Origin: an uncultured Erythrobacter sp.
Lineage (GTDB): Bacteria > Pseudomonadota > Alphaproteobacteria > Sphingomonadales > Sphingomonadaceae
NCBI GenBank assembly: GCA_947501005.1
Contig: CANMTU010000002.1
Location: forward strand, 1-64,000
Direction of reading: 5' to 3'
DNA: 64,000 nucleotides
Part shown: positions 28,237 to 39,031 of the stretch, piece by piece
Position numbering within the stretch: position 1 is the stretch's first letter
Layout of the letters: each line of letters opens with the position of its first letter
Position numbers and translations under genes: made by a program
Notes under the pieces: generated by a model
What the model was told of the DNA's origin: nothing
Databases searched by the model: none
Seen by the model: the letters and a program-made list of their open reading frames with translations, nothing else

Positions 28237-29220
28237 ATGGGTAAGGGTAACAAGGGCTTCGGGGCGTCGCTGACCGCTGGCTTGGATGAAGAGCAGGGCG
28301 ATGCTGTTGCTGCGCCAGCGGAAAGCATTATGGCGAGCCGAAGCGACACGCTTGCGCGCCTCGCTTCGGGAAAGGTTGTGTCCGACCGGACCGAGTTCGT
28401 CGACCCCGATCGCTGCCGCCCATGGCGACTTCACAATCGCGACCTCGATCATCTCGATGAAGGATCCTGCCGCGATTTGATCGATGCATTTCTGTCGGCG
28501 AAGAAGCAACGTATTCCTGCCGTTGTTCGCCGGGTTCGCGACGATCCGAACGTGGATTACGAGATTATCGCGGGAGTGCGTCGCTGGTGGACGGTCATGT
28601 GGCTCCGCGCCCACAACCACCCCGAGTTCGACTACCTTATCACGGTTCAAAGTCTAACTGACGAGGAGGCGTTTCGGGTTTCCGACATAGAGAACCGTGC
28701 ACGCAAAGACATAAGCGATTGGGAGCGCGCGCGCGAATACTCGGGAGCACTCGACGAATTTTACAATAGCAACCAAAGCCAAATGGCCGAGCATCTCAAT
28801 ATCTCGCGCTCGTGGCTGAGCCGCATGCTCGATGTTGCCCGACTTCCTAAGCAGGTTGTTGCCGGCTTCGCTGACACGCATGACATTACCGTTCGGATTG
28901 CGCGTGATCTGAAGCCGCTTACCAACGATGCGCGCGCGCTGTCCGCTATGACGAAAGAGGCTGAAAAACTGGTGGCCGAACGCGGGAAGGGCGCTAGTGC
29001 GCTGCCTGGACCGGCCGTCGCAAAACGGTTAGTTGCGGCGACCGTTGCGCAAAAGGCCCCACGCACGAGCGGGCGCTCGCGCATTATCGAAAGTGCAGCC
29101 GGAAAGAAGATGATGACCGTCACCCAAGGGAAGCGGGCAGGGGCGCTGACACTTCAGCTTCATCCAGGCGCGGACGCGGACAAAGACGAGATTTTGCGCG
29201 CCGTCGAAAGCCTGCTTTAA
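28237..29220 (+). CDS. parB: ParB/RepB partition protein
   Basis: HNRDLDHLDEGSCRDLIDAFLSAKKQRIPAVVRRV...YEIIAGVRRWW; MAEHLNISRSWLSRMLDVARLP. Confidence 0.93.
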   Translation: MGKGNKGFGASLTAGLDEEQGDAVAAPAESIMASRSDTLARLASGKVVSDRTEFVDPDRCRPWRLHNRDLDHLDEGSCRDLIDAFLSAKKQRIPAVVRRVRDDPNVDYEIIAGVRRWWTVMWLRAHNHPEFDYLITVQSLTDEEAFRVSDIENRARKDISDWERAREYSGALDEFYNSNQSQMAEHLNISRSWLSRMLDVARLPKQVVAGFADTHDITVRIARDLKPLTNDARALSAMTKEAEKLVAERGKGASALPGPAVAKRLVAATVAQKAPRTSGRSRIIESAAGKKMMTVTQGKRAGALTLQLHPGADADKDEILRAVESLL

Positions 29221-30287
29221 ATCGTTTTGCGATAGGAGCACAGCTGCACTTCAAGGGTCTCGCCCTCGTCCATGTCGTCGTCCAAGACTCCGAGCTCTTT
29301 CAGCTTCGCGTCGATTTCCTCCATCTGTCGATCGAACGCGCGCAAGGTCGCATCAATCCGCGGTAGTGGAGCACAGATCTTTCGCGGACGTCCTCGTGGG
29401 GCGTCGAGAAAACCGTATTCGATGGCAAGATCGGGGGCGAGGTAAAGCTTCCAGGCCTGCCGACCGGAAACTTCCGCGACGAGCTTGAACTCTGCCGCGC
29501 GGGCGAGCAGCTTGCCGGCACCCGAGATCGTCAGGCCGAGTGCAAGCTGGACCTTGCGGGGAGAAAGAGCGGGGCGTTGGGAGAGAAGAGCAAGCAACTC
29601 CGGCATCTGTCCTGGACGCCGGAGCTGGGCAAGGGTTTCTGCGGCCCGCGCCCGGTCGCTCTCGAGCCGCCGCAGCCTTGCTAACCCGTGATCGGCGGCG
29701 CTCGCCAGATGCTTCAAAAAGCGCAGCCGTATCGCCTGGCGATCGCGCGGGGCAAGTCGCCAGGCCTTGTCGTTGAGGACCAGGCAGGGGAGGGGGGTGC
29801 GAACTATCCCCAGCGCTTGCAGCAGGCGCGGAAGGCTTAAGGCGGGATCGGCGCTCCGGTCGCGCCGTGCATGATCCGCAGTCAGTTCCAACGCGCGCAG
29901 CAGCACGGGGCGTTGCGCCCAGTCGGCCGACAGCGTTCGGGGGTAGGAGACTAGTTCGCGCCAGTGTGGCACTTGAGATTTGGCTAGAGAGGCTTGCCAC
30001 GCGCCGCGTTGTCCGTCGTCCAAGATATTGGTCGCTAGAAGCGCCCTTTGAGGCAGGGGGACGTCCGTCTCACGCAAAAAAACATCGATTTCCTCGATTT
30101 CGACACCTTGTCCTTGCAGCGCAGCGGCAAAGCCTGTCCAGCTGGCTCGTTCAACCCACGCTTCTCGTACACAAGTGGCGGAAACCCGGGCATCAAGGCG
30201 AGCTATTGCGAAGGCCGCTCGTTCGAGCGCCAGCATTTCAGAAGCACCAAGATCGGGCAACGACAGATCGGTTTCAGCACTAAGCAC
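29217..30287 (-). CDS. DUF1612 / RHE_PE00001-like plasmid protein with HTH
   Basis: 356-aa ORF; C-terminal LSPRKVQLALGLTISGAGKLLARAAEFKLVAEVSGRQAWKLYLAPDLA; convergent with parB. Confidence 0.75.
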   Translation of the reverse strand: MLSAETDLSLPDLGASEMLALERAAFAIARLDARVSATCVREAWVERASWTGFAAALQGQGVEIEEIDVFLRETDVPLPQRALLATNILDDGQRGAWQASLAKSQVPHWRELVSYPRTLSADWAQRPVLLRALELTADHARRDRSADPALSLPRLLQALGIVRTPLPCLVLNDKAWRLAPRDRQAIRLRFLKHLASAADHGLARLRRLESDRARAAETLAQLRRPGQMPELLALLSQRPALSPRKVQLALGLTISGAGKLLARAAEFKLVAEVSGRQAWKLYLAPDLAIEYGFLDAPRGRPRKICAPLPRIDATLRAFDRQMEEIDAKLKELGVLDDDMDEGETLEVQLCSYRKTI

Positions 30288-30401
30288 GAAGCTTCTTTAG
30301 ACTGAAAGCAAGGTTAACGTCTACCACGACATACCCGCAGTAGCGATAATGGCTGATTATCCACACTAGACATTCGTCTGCGCCTCGCCGAGAAGCGGCT
30401 T

Positions 30402-31544
30402 ATGAACGCCGTCATCTCCGTCCAGCTTGCGGCGCCGACGCCCGCATCCGAGGCCGATCGTCCCGTGGTGGAGGCGGTGACAGGTCTCGTATCGGCTGAG
30501 GAGTCGATCGACCGCGCCACCGTGGCGGCCGCGGCGCGGGCGTGGTCGGCCAACACCAAGCGCGCCTTTCTCGCCGATCTGACGCTGTGGAACGCTTGGT
30601 GCCGCAAGTGCCACACCGTGCCGGCGCAGGCGACCCCGGCGCTGGTCGCGGCTTGGATCCGCGCGCTTGCTGGAACGAAGACCGAGGGGGAGGGCGGTCC
30701 ACCCCTGCCGCGGCGCAAACCCGCCACGATTGCGCGTTATCTCGTCCATCTCGGCATGGCCTACCGGATGGCGGGGCTCGATGATCCAACCGCAGCGCCG
30801 CTGGTCAAGCTCGAGCTCAAGGCTGTGCGCCGCACGCGTGGCCGTCGTCAGCGCCAGGCGCGCGGGATCCGGTTCAAAGGTGAGATCGCAGATCTCGACG
30901 GCCCCGCCGCCGGCGTCTGCCTCGCACATCTCTTGCAAGCGTGTCGGCGCGATTGGCTCGGGCTTCGCGACGCGGCGCTTTTGCGCGTCGCCTACGATAC
31001 CGCCTGCCGGCGTTCCGAACTTGTTGCGATCGAAATCGACCATATCGAGGCGGGCGAGGGCGGGGCAGGAGTGCTGCATATTCCGTCGAGCAAGACCGAC
31101 GCAGAAGGGGAGGGGGCCTATGCCTATCTCTCGCCTACGACGATGGACGCGATCCGCCGCTGGAAGAAGGAAGCCGACATTCGCTCAGGGCCCCTGTTCC
31201 GACGGGTCGAGGTGCATGGCGATGGCACCGTGCGCGCGGTCGGCCAGAAGCGGCTGCATCCCAACTCGATCACGCTCATCTACCGCCGTCTTGTTCGCGC
31301 AGCGCACGCCAAGGGCTTGCTTGGGGCAATGGGCGAGGTAGGCCTTGAGGGGTGGGTCAAGGCAGTCTCGTCGCATTCGATCAGGGTAGGGGTGGCGCAG
31401 GACAATTTTGCGGCCGGGGAAGGTCTACCCGCGATCATGCAGGCCTATCGTTGGCGGGATGCCCGCACGGTCATGCGCTACGGGGCCAAGCTTGCTGCGC
31501 AAAGCGGCGCCGCCTCGCGGTTGGCGAAGCGATTTGCCGGATAA
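30402..31544 (+). CDS. tyrosine-type site-specific recombinase/integrase
   Basis: RVAYDTACRRSELVAIEIDHIE; SSHSIRVGVAQDNFA; YRWRDARTVMRYGAKL. Confidence 0.9.
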   Translation: MNAVISVQLAAPTPASEADRPVVEAVTGLVSAEESIDRATVAAAARAWSANTKRAFLADLTLWNAWCRKCHTVPAQATPALVAAWIRALAGTKTEGEGGPPLPRRKPATIARYLVHLGMAYRMAGLDDPTAAPLVKLELKAVRRTRGRRQRQARGIRFKGEIADLDGPAAGVCLAHLLQACRRDWLGLRDAALLRVAYDTACRRSELVAIEIDHIEAGEGGAGVLHIPSSKTDAEGEGAYAYLSPTTMDAIRRWKKEADIRSGPLFRRVEVHGDGTVRAVGQKRLHPNSITLIYRRLVRAAHAKGLLGAMGEVGLEGWVKAVSSHSIRVGVAQDNFAAGEGLPAIMQAYRWRDARTVMRYGAKLAAQSGAASRLAKRFAG

Positions 31545-31864
31545 GCTTTGAGCGCATTTCTTTGTGAGAGAATGACAGCTAAGCGCCCTCATATTGGACA
31601 TTTGATCGGTCTCGTCGCGATCCTGAAACCTGCCACTGGACTAGGTAGTAGCTGAGGGCGGCTTCGTGCCCTCAATTCGGAAATCGGAGATACAAATGCC
31701 GATCTCGAAAGCCGACATTCTCCAAGTGCAAGGCAGACTGTTCGCGTAAGGCTTTTGACAACACCAGATCAATGATCTAGCAGTTTGACTTCGGGCACTT
31801 ATTCCGGCGCCCGGTAAGGCAATGCGCCCAAGTCCGGCTCGATGAGCTGTGTGCGAAGGACGCG

Positions 31865-33262
31865 TTGATGAATTCTCCCGCTAATTCAGGTTCCGTAGAA
31901 CAAACTCCGATCCCGTTTTCCGAAGGGGTGCGTGTCTGGGCGCGCGTGGCCGCGTTGAGCTTTGGTGGACCAGCGGGCCAGATCGCGGTGATGCACCGCA
32001 TTCTAGTCGATGAAAAGCGCTGGATCGGGGAGAACCGGTTCCTGCATGCGCTCAATTACTGCATGCTCCTGCCCGGACCGGAAGCCATGCAGCTTGCCAC
32101 CTATATTGGCTGGTTGCTCCACGGCGTTCGCGGTGGCCTCGTCGCAGGATGCCTGTTCGTCCTTCCCGGCTTCCTCAGCATTATGGCGCTTAGCGTGCTC
32201 TATGCCAGTTTTCAGGAGGCCAGCTTCGTCCAGGCGATTTTCTTCGGCATTAAGGCGGCGGTGCTCGCCATAGTCATCGAGGCCCTGCTGCGCATCGGGA
32301 AAAGGGCATTGAAAACTTGGCCCATGTATCTGATTGCCGCCGCAGCCTTCGTGGCGATATTCGCATTCGATGCACCTTTCCCGCTGATTATCGCGGCCGC
32401 CGCGCTGGTCGGTTTTCTTGGAGGGCATTTCGATCCTGCACGGTTTCTGGTCATTCGCGCCCGTGAAACGACCGAGGACGGGGAGAGCAAGCCGGAAGCC
32501 GTGCTTCATACAGGCGGTATGGCGAAAGCGCAGCCTACATGGCGCGGAGCAGTCCGCACGGCCTTGATCTGGGGCAGCATCTGGGCAGCTCCCATAATTG
32601 CGCTGATCCTTCTTGTTGGCCCAAATCACGTGTTCACGGAACTGGCGGTTTTCTTCTCCAAGCTCGCGGTCGTGACATTCGGGGGCGCGTATGCCGTGCT
32701 GGCCTATATGGCGCAGGAAGCCGTGCAGACGCATGGCTGGCTTGCCCCCGGTGAAATGCTCGATGGGTTGGGCATGGCGGAGACCACGCCGGGTCCACTG
32801 ATCCAGGTCGTCCAATTCGTGGGGTTCATGGGGGGATATCGCGAAGCAGACATGTTAGGCCCGGTGGCTTCGGGCATCGCGGCTTCGGTCATCGTCACGT
32901 GGGTCACGTTCGTGCCGTGCTTCCTATGGATTTTCCTTGGTGCGCCATTTATCGAAAAACTGCGCGGCGTGAAGCTTCTGACAGCGGCGCTTTCGGCGGT
33001 GACGGCAGCAGTCGTCGGTGTGATCCTAAACCTTGCCATCTGGTTTGCGCTGCACGTTGCCTTCGCACGGCTTGACGAGGTTCGAGGTTACGGCGCACGC
33101 CTGCTCGTGCCGGACTTCGCCACGATCGACGTCGCCTCCGTCGTCATTGCCGCTGCGGCCCTGATCGCCATGCTGCGCTTCAAGATCGGGATGTTGCTCG
33201 TTCTCTTCGTGAGCGCACTCATTGGGTCGCTGTATTACCTCGCAATGATGGCTGGCACCTGA
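31865..33262 (+). CDS. chrA: chromate efflux transporter ChrA
   Basis: FGGPAGQIAVMHRILVDEKRWI; LNYCMLLPGPEAMQLATYIGW; VTFGGAYAVLAYMAQEAV; MAETTPGPLIQVVQFVGF. Confidence 0.95.
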   Translation: MMNSPANSGSVEQTPIPFSEGVRVWARVAALSFGGPAGQIAVMHRILVDEKRWIGENRFLHALNYCMLLPGPEAMQLATYIGWLLHGVRGGLVAGCLFVLPGFLSIMALSVLYASFQEASFVQAIFFGIKAAVLAIVIEALLRIGKRALKTWPMYLIAAAAFVAIFAFDAPFPLIIAAAALVGFLGGHFDPARFLVIRARETTEDGESKPEAVLHTGGMAKAQPTWRGAVRTALIWGSIWAAPIIALILLVGPNHVFTELAVFFSKLAVVTFGGAYAVLAYMAQEAVQTHGWLAPGEMLDGLGMAETTPGPLIQVVQFVGFMGGYREADMLGPVASGIAASVIVTWVTFVPCFLWIFLGAPFIEKLRGVKLLTAALSAVTAAVVGVILNLAIWFALHVAFARLDEVRGYGARLLVPDFATIDVASVVIAAAALIAMLRFKIGMLLVLFVSALIGSLYYLAMMAGT

Positions 33263-33285
33263 AATCACATCCAAGGAGAACTAAG

Positions 33286-34203
33286 ATGAAGCAATTACGC
33301 AGAACATTGTTCGTCGGCGGCTTGGCTCTATCGCTATCAGCGATGTCGGCGGCTCTTCACGCGCAGGATAATCTCGGCAATCTCGAGGCACTGATTTTCG
33401 AGGCATCGCACTCGGAGGTCACCATGACCGACGATGGGGTCGCACGCATCGGTTGGACGCGCGCCGACGTGCCGGTGATGGTCGACGGCATGCGCCTCGA
33501 TCCCCCGGCAGGTCTCGGCTCATGGGCTGCCTTCAAACCCGTCGATGGCGGAGTGATGGTCATGGGCGACACGGTCGTATTCGAGGATGAGATAACAGCC
33601 GCGATGGACGCTGCCCTCGCCAACGGGTTGACCGTCACCGCGCTGCACAATCATTTCATATTCGACGATCCGCCGGTCTATTTTATGCATATCGGCGGGC
33701 ATGGGGAAACCGCCAAGATGGCAGCGGGTGTAAAAGCCGTCTGGGATGCCATCAAGGAAGTGCGCGCCGCCTCGCCGACGCCGCAGCGCAGTTTCGGTGG
33801 CATGACGCCGGATGCAAACGGCACGATCGAAGCCCTGGCGCTGAGCGAAATCTTGGGCACCGAGCCAAGCATCGCCGATGGTGTCGTGAAATACACCTTC
33901 GCTCGCCAAGGCCGCATGCACGGCGTTGAGATCGGTGGTTCGATGGGGCTTACGACCTGGGCGGCGTTCTCGGGCACCAACGACCTTGCCGCCGTGGATG
34001 GTGACTTCATCATGACCGAGGACGAAGTCCAGCCCGTGCTCCGCGCACTGCGCGAGCGGGATATCCATATCGTAGCATTGCATAACCACATGATCGGCGG
34101 TGAACCGATGTTTTACTTCCTCCACTACTGGGGAGTGGGTCCAGCAAAAGAGCTTGCAGCGGCGATTGCTGCTGCCCGTAACGCACAGGCCGAAACCGGA
34201 TAG
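33286..34203 (+). CDS. DUF1259 family secreted protein with two homologous halves
   Basis: signal peptide; repeated ALHNHFIFDDPPVYFMHIGGHG / ALHNHMIGGEPMFYFLHYWGVG. Confidence 0.88.
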   Translation: MKQLRRTLFVGGLALSLSAMSAALHAQDNLGNLEALIFEASHSEVTMTDDGVARIGWTRADVPVMVDGMRLDPPAGLGSWAAFKPVDGGVMVMGDTVVFEDEITAAMDAALANGLTVTALHNHFIFDDPPVYFMHIGGHGETAKMAAGVKAVWDAIKEVRAASPTPQRSFGGMTPDANGTIEALALSEILGTEPSIADGVVKYTFARQGRMHGVEIGGSMGLTTWAAFSGTNDLAAVDGDFIMTEDEVQPVLRALRERDIHIVALHNHMIGGEPMFYFLHYWGVGPAKELAAAIAAARNAQAETG

Positions 34204-34383
34204 GCGCAACCATTCCGATAAAAATCAGTAAGGCAGCGATCGCTTGCACCTCATTGCGACAGGCATTGTCTTCGAAATGGCAGGGAACGTGAGTTATGTC
34301 GCTAGCTGGTGGGCTTGTCTTTGAATGCGATGTGGATGGGACACGGCGCCGCGATTTGAATCGCGACCGGATTGTCCGTTTTC

Positions 34384-34653
34384 TTAGGAAAGCTTCCGAA
34401 ACCAGACTGTCTCGAAGCGGCTGATCATGATCCCCTCCCGGCGCAGCAGGATATGCAGACGCCGATAGCCGAACCGGCGACGCTGGTTGGCCAGCTCGCG
34501 CAGCTTCTCCCTAAGTTCTGCATCGTCATCTCGCTTCGAACGGTAACGCACGCTCTTGCGATCGGCATCGATGACACGGCACGCCCGCCGCTCGCTCATC
34601 CTATGGCACGCCTGGAGATGAGCAACAGCTTCTCGCTGCGCGGCGGGCGTCAA
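34384..34653 (-). pseudogene. IS3 family transposase OrfB, truncated at its C-terminal side
   Basis: HLQACHRMSERRACRVIDADRKSVRYRSKRDDDAELREKLRELANQRRRFGYRRLHILLRREG, then loses homology; catalytic core missing. Confidence 0.88.
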
Positions 34654-34916
34654 AACTTTTTTGCCAGAAGATCCTTCAACGCGGCCTGATCCAGCATCGC
34701 ATCGGCAAGCAAACGCTTGAGCTTCGCGTTCTCGCTCTCGAGCTCCTTCAGTCGGCGGGCATCGGACACCTCCAGCCCGCCATACTTCGACTTCCAGTTG
34801 TAGATCGTCGCTTCCGACACTCCGTGTCGACGGGCCAGGTCAGCGGTCTTCGCACCCGCCTCAGCCTCCTTCAGCACTCCGATGATCTGCTCTTCTGAAA
34901 ACCTCGTTCTCTTCAT
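34650..34916 (-). CDS. IS3 family transposase OrfA
   Basis: MKRTRFSEEQIIGVLKEAEAGAKTADLARRHGVSEATIYNWKSKYGG; AAAAAAG slippery run at its 3' end. Confidence 0.93.
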   Translation of the reverse strand: MKRTRFSEEQIIGVLKEAEAGAKTADLARRHGVSEATIYNWKSKYGGLEVSDARRLKELESENAKLKRLLADAMLDQAALKDLLAKKF

Positions 34917-35087
34917 CTCGTCCGTCCTTCTACTAGGGACGGATTCTAATCCAACTTGGAGGAAAATCAGGGGGTCACGTCACGATCCATTAACAATGGT
35001 TTAGATCCTTAATTGTTCTTCATATTCGCAACCGAATCCCGCGTTCTTCGTTGGCTTTACGAATTCCAACCAGATCGGAGAATGCGC

Positions 35088-37181
35088 ATGTCGGACGAAC
35101 TTAATCTGACCAAGGGCGGTGCCCCCCATCAAGAACCCAAGGGTGAAGATGATATCCTGACCACCGCGCAGGGCGCGCCGGTTGTCGATAACCAGAACTG
35201 GCTCAGCGCCGGTCCGCGCGGTCCGCAACTCCTGGAAGACCATGTCGCCCGCGAGAAGATCTTTCACTTCGATCATGAACGCATTCCCGAGCGCGTCGTC
35301 CACGCTCGCGGCTATGGCATTCACGGCACTTTCGAGCTGAAGAAGGCAATTCCCGAATATTCACACGCCGCGATCTTCAATAATGTCGGTGAGAAGACCC
35401 CTACCTTCACCCGTTTCTCCACGGTGGCCGGGAACAAGGGCTCACCCGATCTGGCGCGCGACGTCCGCGGCTTCGCGACGAAGTTCTATACGAAGGAAGG
35501 CAATTGGGATCTGGTCGGCAACAACATCCCGGTGTTCTTCATCCAGGATGCGATCAAGTTCCCGGACCTGGTCCACGCCGCCAAGCCCGCGCCGGATCGC
35601 GGCTTCCCCCAGGCACAGAGCGCACATGACAACTTCTGGGATTTCATCAGCCTGAGCCCGGAAAGCATGCACATGGTGATGTGGATCATGTCCGATCGCA
35701 CCATTCCGCGCAGCTTCCGTTTCATGGAAGGTTTCGGGGTACATACCTTCCGCCTGATCAATGCGAAGGGCGAGGCGAAATTCGTCAAGTTCCACTGGAA
35801 GCCCAAGCAGGGTCTGCAATCGGTAATCTGGAACGAGGCGCTGAAGATCAACGGTATGGACCCAGATTTCCATCGCCGCGATATGTGGGATTCGATCGAG
35901 GCGGGCGACTTCCCGCAATGGGATCTGGGCATTCAGGTGTTCGATGAGGAATTCGCCGAGAGTTTCGAATTCGACGTGCTCGACGCGACCAAGATCATTC
36001 CCGAGGAACAGGTTCCGGTTGAAATCATCGGCACGCTCACGCTCGATGCCAATGTCGACAATTTCTTTGCGGAAACCGAGCAGGTCGCCTTCTGCACACA
36101 GAACATCGTGCCCGGGATGGACTTCAGTGAGGATCCGCTGCTCCAGGGCCGCAATTTCTCCTATCTCGACACGCAGCTGAAGCGGCTGGGTGGCCCGAAC
36201 TTCACGCATATCCCCATCAACGCGCCCAAGTGCCCGGTCCACAATTTCCAGCAGGATGGCCACATGGCTATGACCAACCCCAAGGGGCGGGCGAATTACG
36301 AACCTAACAGCTGGTCGGGCGATATGGACGACAACCGCGAACCGCGTGGCCCCCGCGCCAGTGCCGAGCATGGCTTCACCAGCTACGAAGCGCCGGTTAC
36401 CGGGCCCAAGGTTCGGGTGCGCAGCGAGACCTTTGCCGATCACTACAGCCAGGCGCGCCAGTTCTACATCTCGCAGACCGCGATCGAGCAGACCCATATG
36501 GGCAATGCGCTGGTGTTCGAGCTTTCCAAGGTCGAGCGGATGGACATTCGCAAGCGGATGGTAAGCCATCTGCGCCACATCGACGATGGCCTTGCCAAGG
36601 TGGTTGCCGACGGCATCGGTCTGACCGAAATGCCTGAAAAGATCACCGCCGCGCGCAAGCCGATCGACGATCTGCCCGAAAGCCCGGCGCTGTCCATCCT
36701 CAAGAACGGACCGGACAGTTTCAAGGGCCGCAAGCTGGGCATCTATATCGCCGAAGGCGGTGATGCCGCAGTGGTGAAAGCGTTGAAGGACGCGGCCAAG
36801 GGCGAGGGCGCAATGGTCGAGATCATCGCCCCGCATGTGGCGGGTGCGAAACTCTCCGACGGCGAGATGATGGAAGCCGACCAGAAGATCGATGGCGGCC
36901 CCTCGGTGGTTTACGACGCCGTGGCGCTGGTGATGGGCGAGAAGGCCGCCGAGAATTTCGGCAAGGACAAGCCCAGCATCGACTTCGTCAACGACGCCTT
37001 CGCCCACGCCAAGTTCATTGCCTACGTCCCCGACACAATGGCGCTGCTCGAAGGCGCCGGTGTGGCAAAGCGGATGGACGACGGCTTCGTCGAACTGGCC
37101 AAGCCCGATGCCGCCAAGGATTTCATCAGTCGCTGCGCAAAGCTGCGCTTCTGGGATCGCGAAGAGGTAAAGAAGGATTGA
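35088..37181 (+). CDS. katE: large-subunit catalase (KatE/HPII type with C-terminal flavodoxin/GATase-like domain)
   Basis: [69 protein letters not shown]. Confidence 0.97.
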   Translation: MSDELNLTKGGAPHQEPKGEDDILTTAQGAPVVDNQNWLSAGPRGPQLLEDHVAREKIFHFDHERIPERVVHARGYGIHGTFELKKAIPEYSHAAIFNNVGEKTPTFTRFSTVAGNKGSPDLARDVRGFATKFYTKEGNWDLVGNNIPVFFIQDAIKFPDLVHAAKPAPDRGFPQAQSAHDNFWDFISLSPESMHMVMWIMSDRTIPRSFRFMEGFGVHTFRLINAKGEAKFVKFHWKPKQGLQSVIWNEALKINGMDPDFHRRDMWDSIEAGDFPQWDLGIQVFDEEFAESFEFDVLDATKIIPEEQVPVEIIGTLTLDANVDNFFAETEQVAFCTQNIVPGMDFSEDPLLQGRNFSYLDTQLKRLGGPNFTHIPINAPKCPVHNFQQDGHMAMTNPKGRANYEPNSWSGDMDDNREPRGPRASAEHGFTSYEAPVTGPKVRVRSETFADHYSQARQFYISQTAIEQTHMGNALVFELSKVERMDIRKRMVSHLRHIDDGLAKVVADGIGLTEMPEKITAARKPIDDLPESPALSILKNGPDSFKGRKLGIYIAEGGDAAVVKALKDAAKGEGAMVEIIAPHVAGAKLSDGEMMEADQKIDGGPSVVYDAVALVMGEKAAENFGKDKPSIDFVNDAFAHAKFIAYVPDTMALLEGAGVAKRMDDGFVELAKPDAAKDFISRCAKLRFWDREEVKKD

Positions 37182-37190
37182 GGACAGACC

Positions 37191-37841
37191 ATGACCAATG
37201 ACAAGCAACTCGGCCTGGCTGGCACCGTTGCCGGCCTCGGCCTTGCGATCGGGGGGCTGGCCTTCGGCGCCTTCCTGTCGCAACGGCGCAAGGCGGGCGA
37301 TGACGATGCCCCCTTCTACACCCGCAAAAGCCCCGATAGCGACAATGCGGTGCTCGGGCGCACGGTTACAATCCGCAAGCCGCGCGCCGAACTCTATGCC
37401 TTCTGGCGCGATTTCGGCAATCTTCCAAGGTTCATGGAGAATGTCGAGACGATCCGGAAAGAGGGCGACCACCGCGTTTGGGTGATCAAGGCTCCCGCCG
37501 GACAGACGGTCGAGATCAAGACTGAGGTTTGTGAGGATGTCGAAGGCAAACGCATCGCCTGGCGCTCGGTCGAAGGCTCGGACATCGAGACGCGCGGCAG
37601 CGTTGAATTCGCTGACGCACCGGGCGATCGCGGAACCCGCGTTTCGCTGGTGATGTCCTACAATCCGCCCGCCGGAAACCTCGGCCGTACCATTGCAAAG
37701 CTGTTCCAGCGCGAGCCGGAGGTGCAGGCGCGCCACGATCTCAAGCGCTTCAAGGGGCTGATGGAAACCGGCGAGATCGCCACCTCCGCCCACCGCAAGG
37801 AAAACACCCGCGCTGCCAAGCAGCAGGAGAAGGAAACATGA
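37191..37841 (+). CDS. SRPBCC/START-like protein with N-terminal TM segment
   Basis: AELYAFWRDFGNLPRFMENVETI; GTVAGLGLAIGGLAFGAFL. Confidence 0.85.
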   Translation: MTNDKQLGLAGTVAGLGLAIGGLAFGAFLSQRRKAGDDDAPFYTRKSPDSDNAVLGRTVTIRKPRAELYAFWRDFGNLPRFMENVETIRKEGDHRVWVIKAPAGQTVEIKTEVCEDVEGKRIAWRSVEGSDIETRGSVEFADAPGDRGTRVSLVMSYNPPAGNLGRTIAKLFQREPEVQARHDLKRFKGLMETGEIATSAHRKENTRAAKQQEKET

Positions 37842-39031
37842 GAGCCCTCACCTGGCACGGGACGCACGACGTCCGGGTCGACACCGTCGACGATCCCGAA
37901 ATCATCAATTCGCGTGATGCGATCATCGAGGTTACCTCCACCGCGATCTGCGGCAGCGACCTCCACCTTTACGACGGGGTTATTCCCGGCGTACTTCCCG
38001 GCGACGTGCTGGGCCATGAATTCATGGGCCGCGTGGTCGAAACCGGCAGCGACAGCACGCTCAAGAAGGGCCAGCGCGTCGTGGTGCCCTTCACCATCAG
38101 CTGCGGCGGCTGCTTCCATTGCCAGATCCAGCAGTTCTCGGCCTGCGAAAATTCCAATCCGGCAGAAAAGCAGGATATGTCGGCCAAGCTCTACGGTCAC
38201 TCCATGGCGGCGCTGTTCGGATATTCGCACATGACCGGCGGCTACTCGGGCGGTCAGGCGGAATATGTCCGCGTGCCCTATTCCGATGTCGGCCCGATCG
38301 TGGTCCCCGACCATCTTGACGATGACAAGGTGCTGTTCCTTTCCGACATCCTGCCCACCGGGTGGATGGCGGCGGAAAACGCCGAAATCCAGCCCGACGA
38401 TACCGTCGCGGTCTGGGGCTGTGGCCCCGTCGGCCTGTTCGCGATCCAGTCCGCGATCGTGATGGGCGCCAGCAAGGTGATCGCCATCGACCATTATCCC
38501 AACCGCCTCGCGCTGGCCAAACAGCTTGGTGCCGAGGTGATCGATTTCCGCAAGACGAACGTCCGCGAAGCGCTGATGGAAATGTCGGGCGGGATTGGTG
38601 TCGACGCGGTGATCGATGCTGTCGGGATGGAAAGCCACGGCTTCGCGGTCGACAACTTGGTCGATGTTGTGAAGCAGAAGGTCGGCATGGGTGCGGATCG
38701 CGCCAGTGCGCTGAAGCAGGCGATCCTTGCGGTCCGGCCCGGTGGGCGCGTTTCCATACCCGGCGTCTATGGCGGGTTGACCGATAAATTCCCGCTGGGT
38801 GCGCTGATGGAGAAAGGCCTCCATATCCGCAGCGGGCAGACCCATGTCCAGCGCTACACCAAGGATCTGCTCGAGAAGATCGAGGACGGCACGCTCGACA
38901 CCACCTTCCTGATCTCGCATCGCCTCCCGCTTGAGGACGCAGCCCGTGGCTACGAATGTTTCAGCACCGAGCAGGACAGCTGGACCAAGGTGGTGCTCAA
39001 GCCGGGTATGGACACGCCTGCGACGAACTAG
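37838..39031 (+). CDS. zinc-dependent alcohol (formaldehyde-dehydrogenase-like) dehydrogenase
   Basis: GHEFMGRVVETG; CGGCFHCQIQQFSACENSNP; VAVWGCGPVGLFAIQSAIVMGASKVIAIDH; 4-nt overlap with previous gene. Confidence 0.93.
   Translation: MRALTWHGTHDVRVDTVDDPEIINSRDAIIEVTSTAICGSDLHLYDGVIPGVLPGDVLGHEFMGRVVETGSDSTLKKGQRVVVPFTISCGGCFHCQIQQFSACENSNPAEKQDMSAKLYGHSMAALFGYSHMTGGYSGGQAEYVRVPYSDVGPIVVPDHLDDDKVLFLSDILPTGWMAAENAEIQPDDTVAVWGCGPVGLFAIQSAIVMGASKVIAIDHYPNRLALAKQLGAEVIDFRKTNVREALMEMSGGIGVDAVIDAVGMESHGFAVDNLVDVVKQKVGMGADRASALKQAILAVRPGGRVSIPGVYGGLTDKFPLGALMEKGLHIRSGQTHVQRYTKDLLEKIEDGTLDTTFLISHRLPLEDAARGYECFSTEQDSWTKVVLKPGMDTPATN

Larger units (their letters stand above)
34384..34977 (-). mobile_element. 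truncated IS3-family insertion sequence
   Basis: orfA plus truncated orfB; one terminus reads TGACCCCCTGATTTTCCTCCAAG on the minus strand, ending near 34977; the other terminus is absent. Confidence 0.8.

Noticed and set aside
31652-31674. Hairpin TGAGGGC...GCCCTCA between integrase and chrA
   Set aside because: Short stem with no clear U-tract; insufficient to call a terminator.
32630-32645. CACGTGTTCACGGAAC in chrA resembling the palindrome family
   Set aside because: Only one half-site matches; the second arm is missing.
35442-37793. 783-aa minus-strand ORF opposite catalase
   Set aside because: Antisense artefact; catalase is unambiguous.
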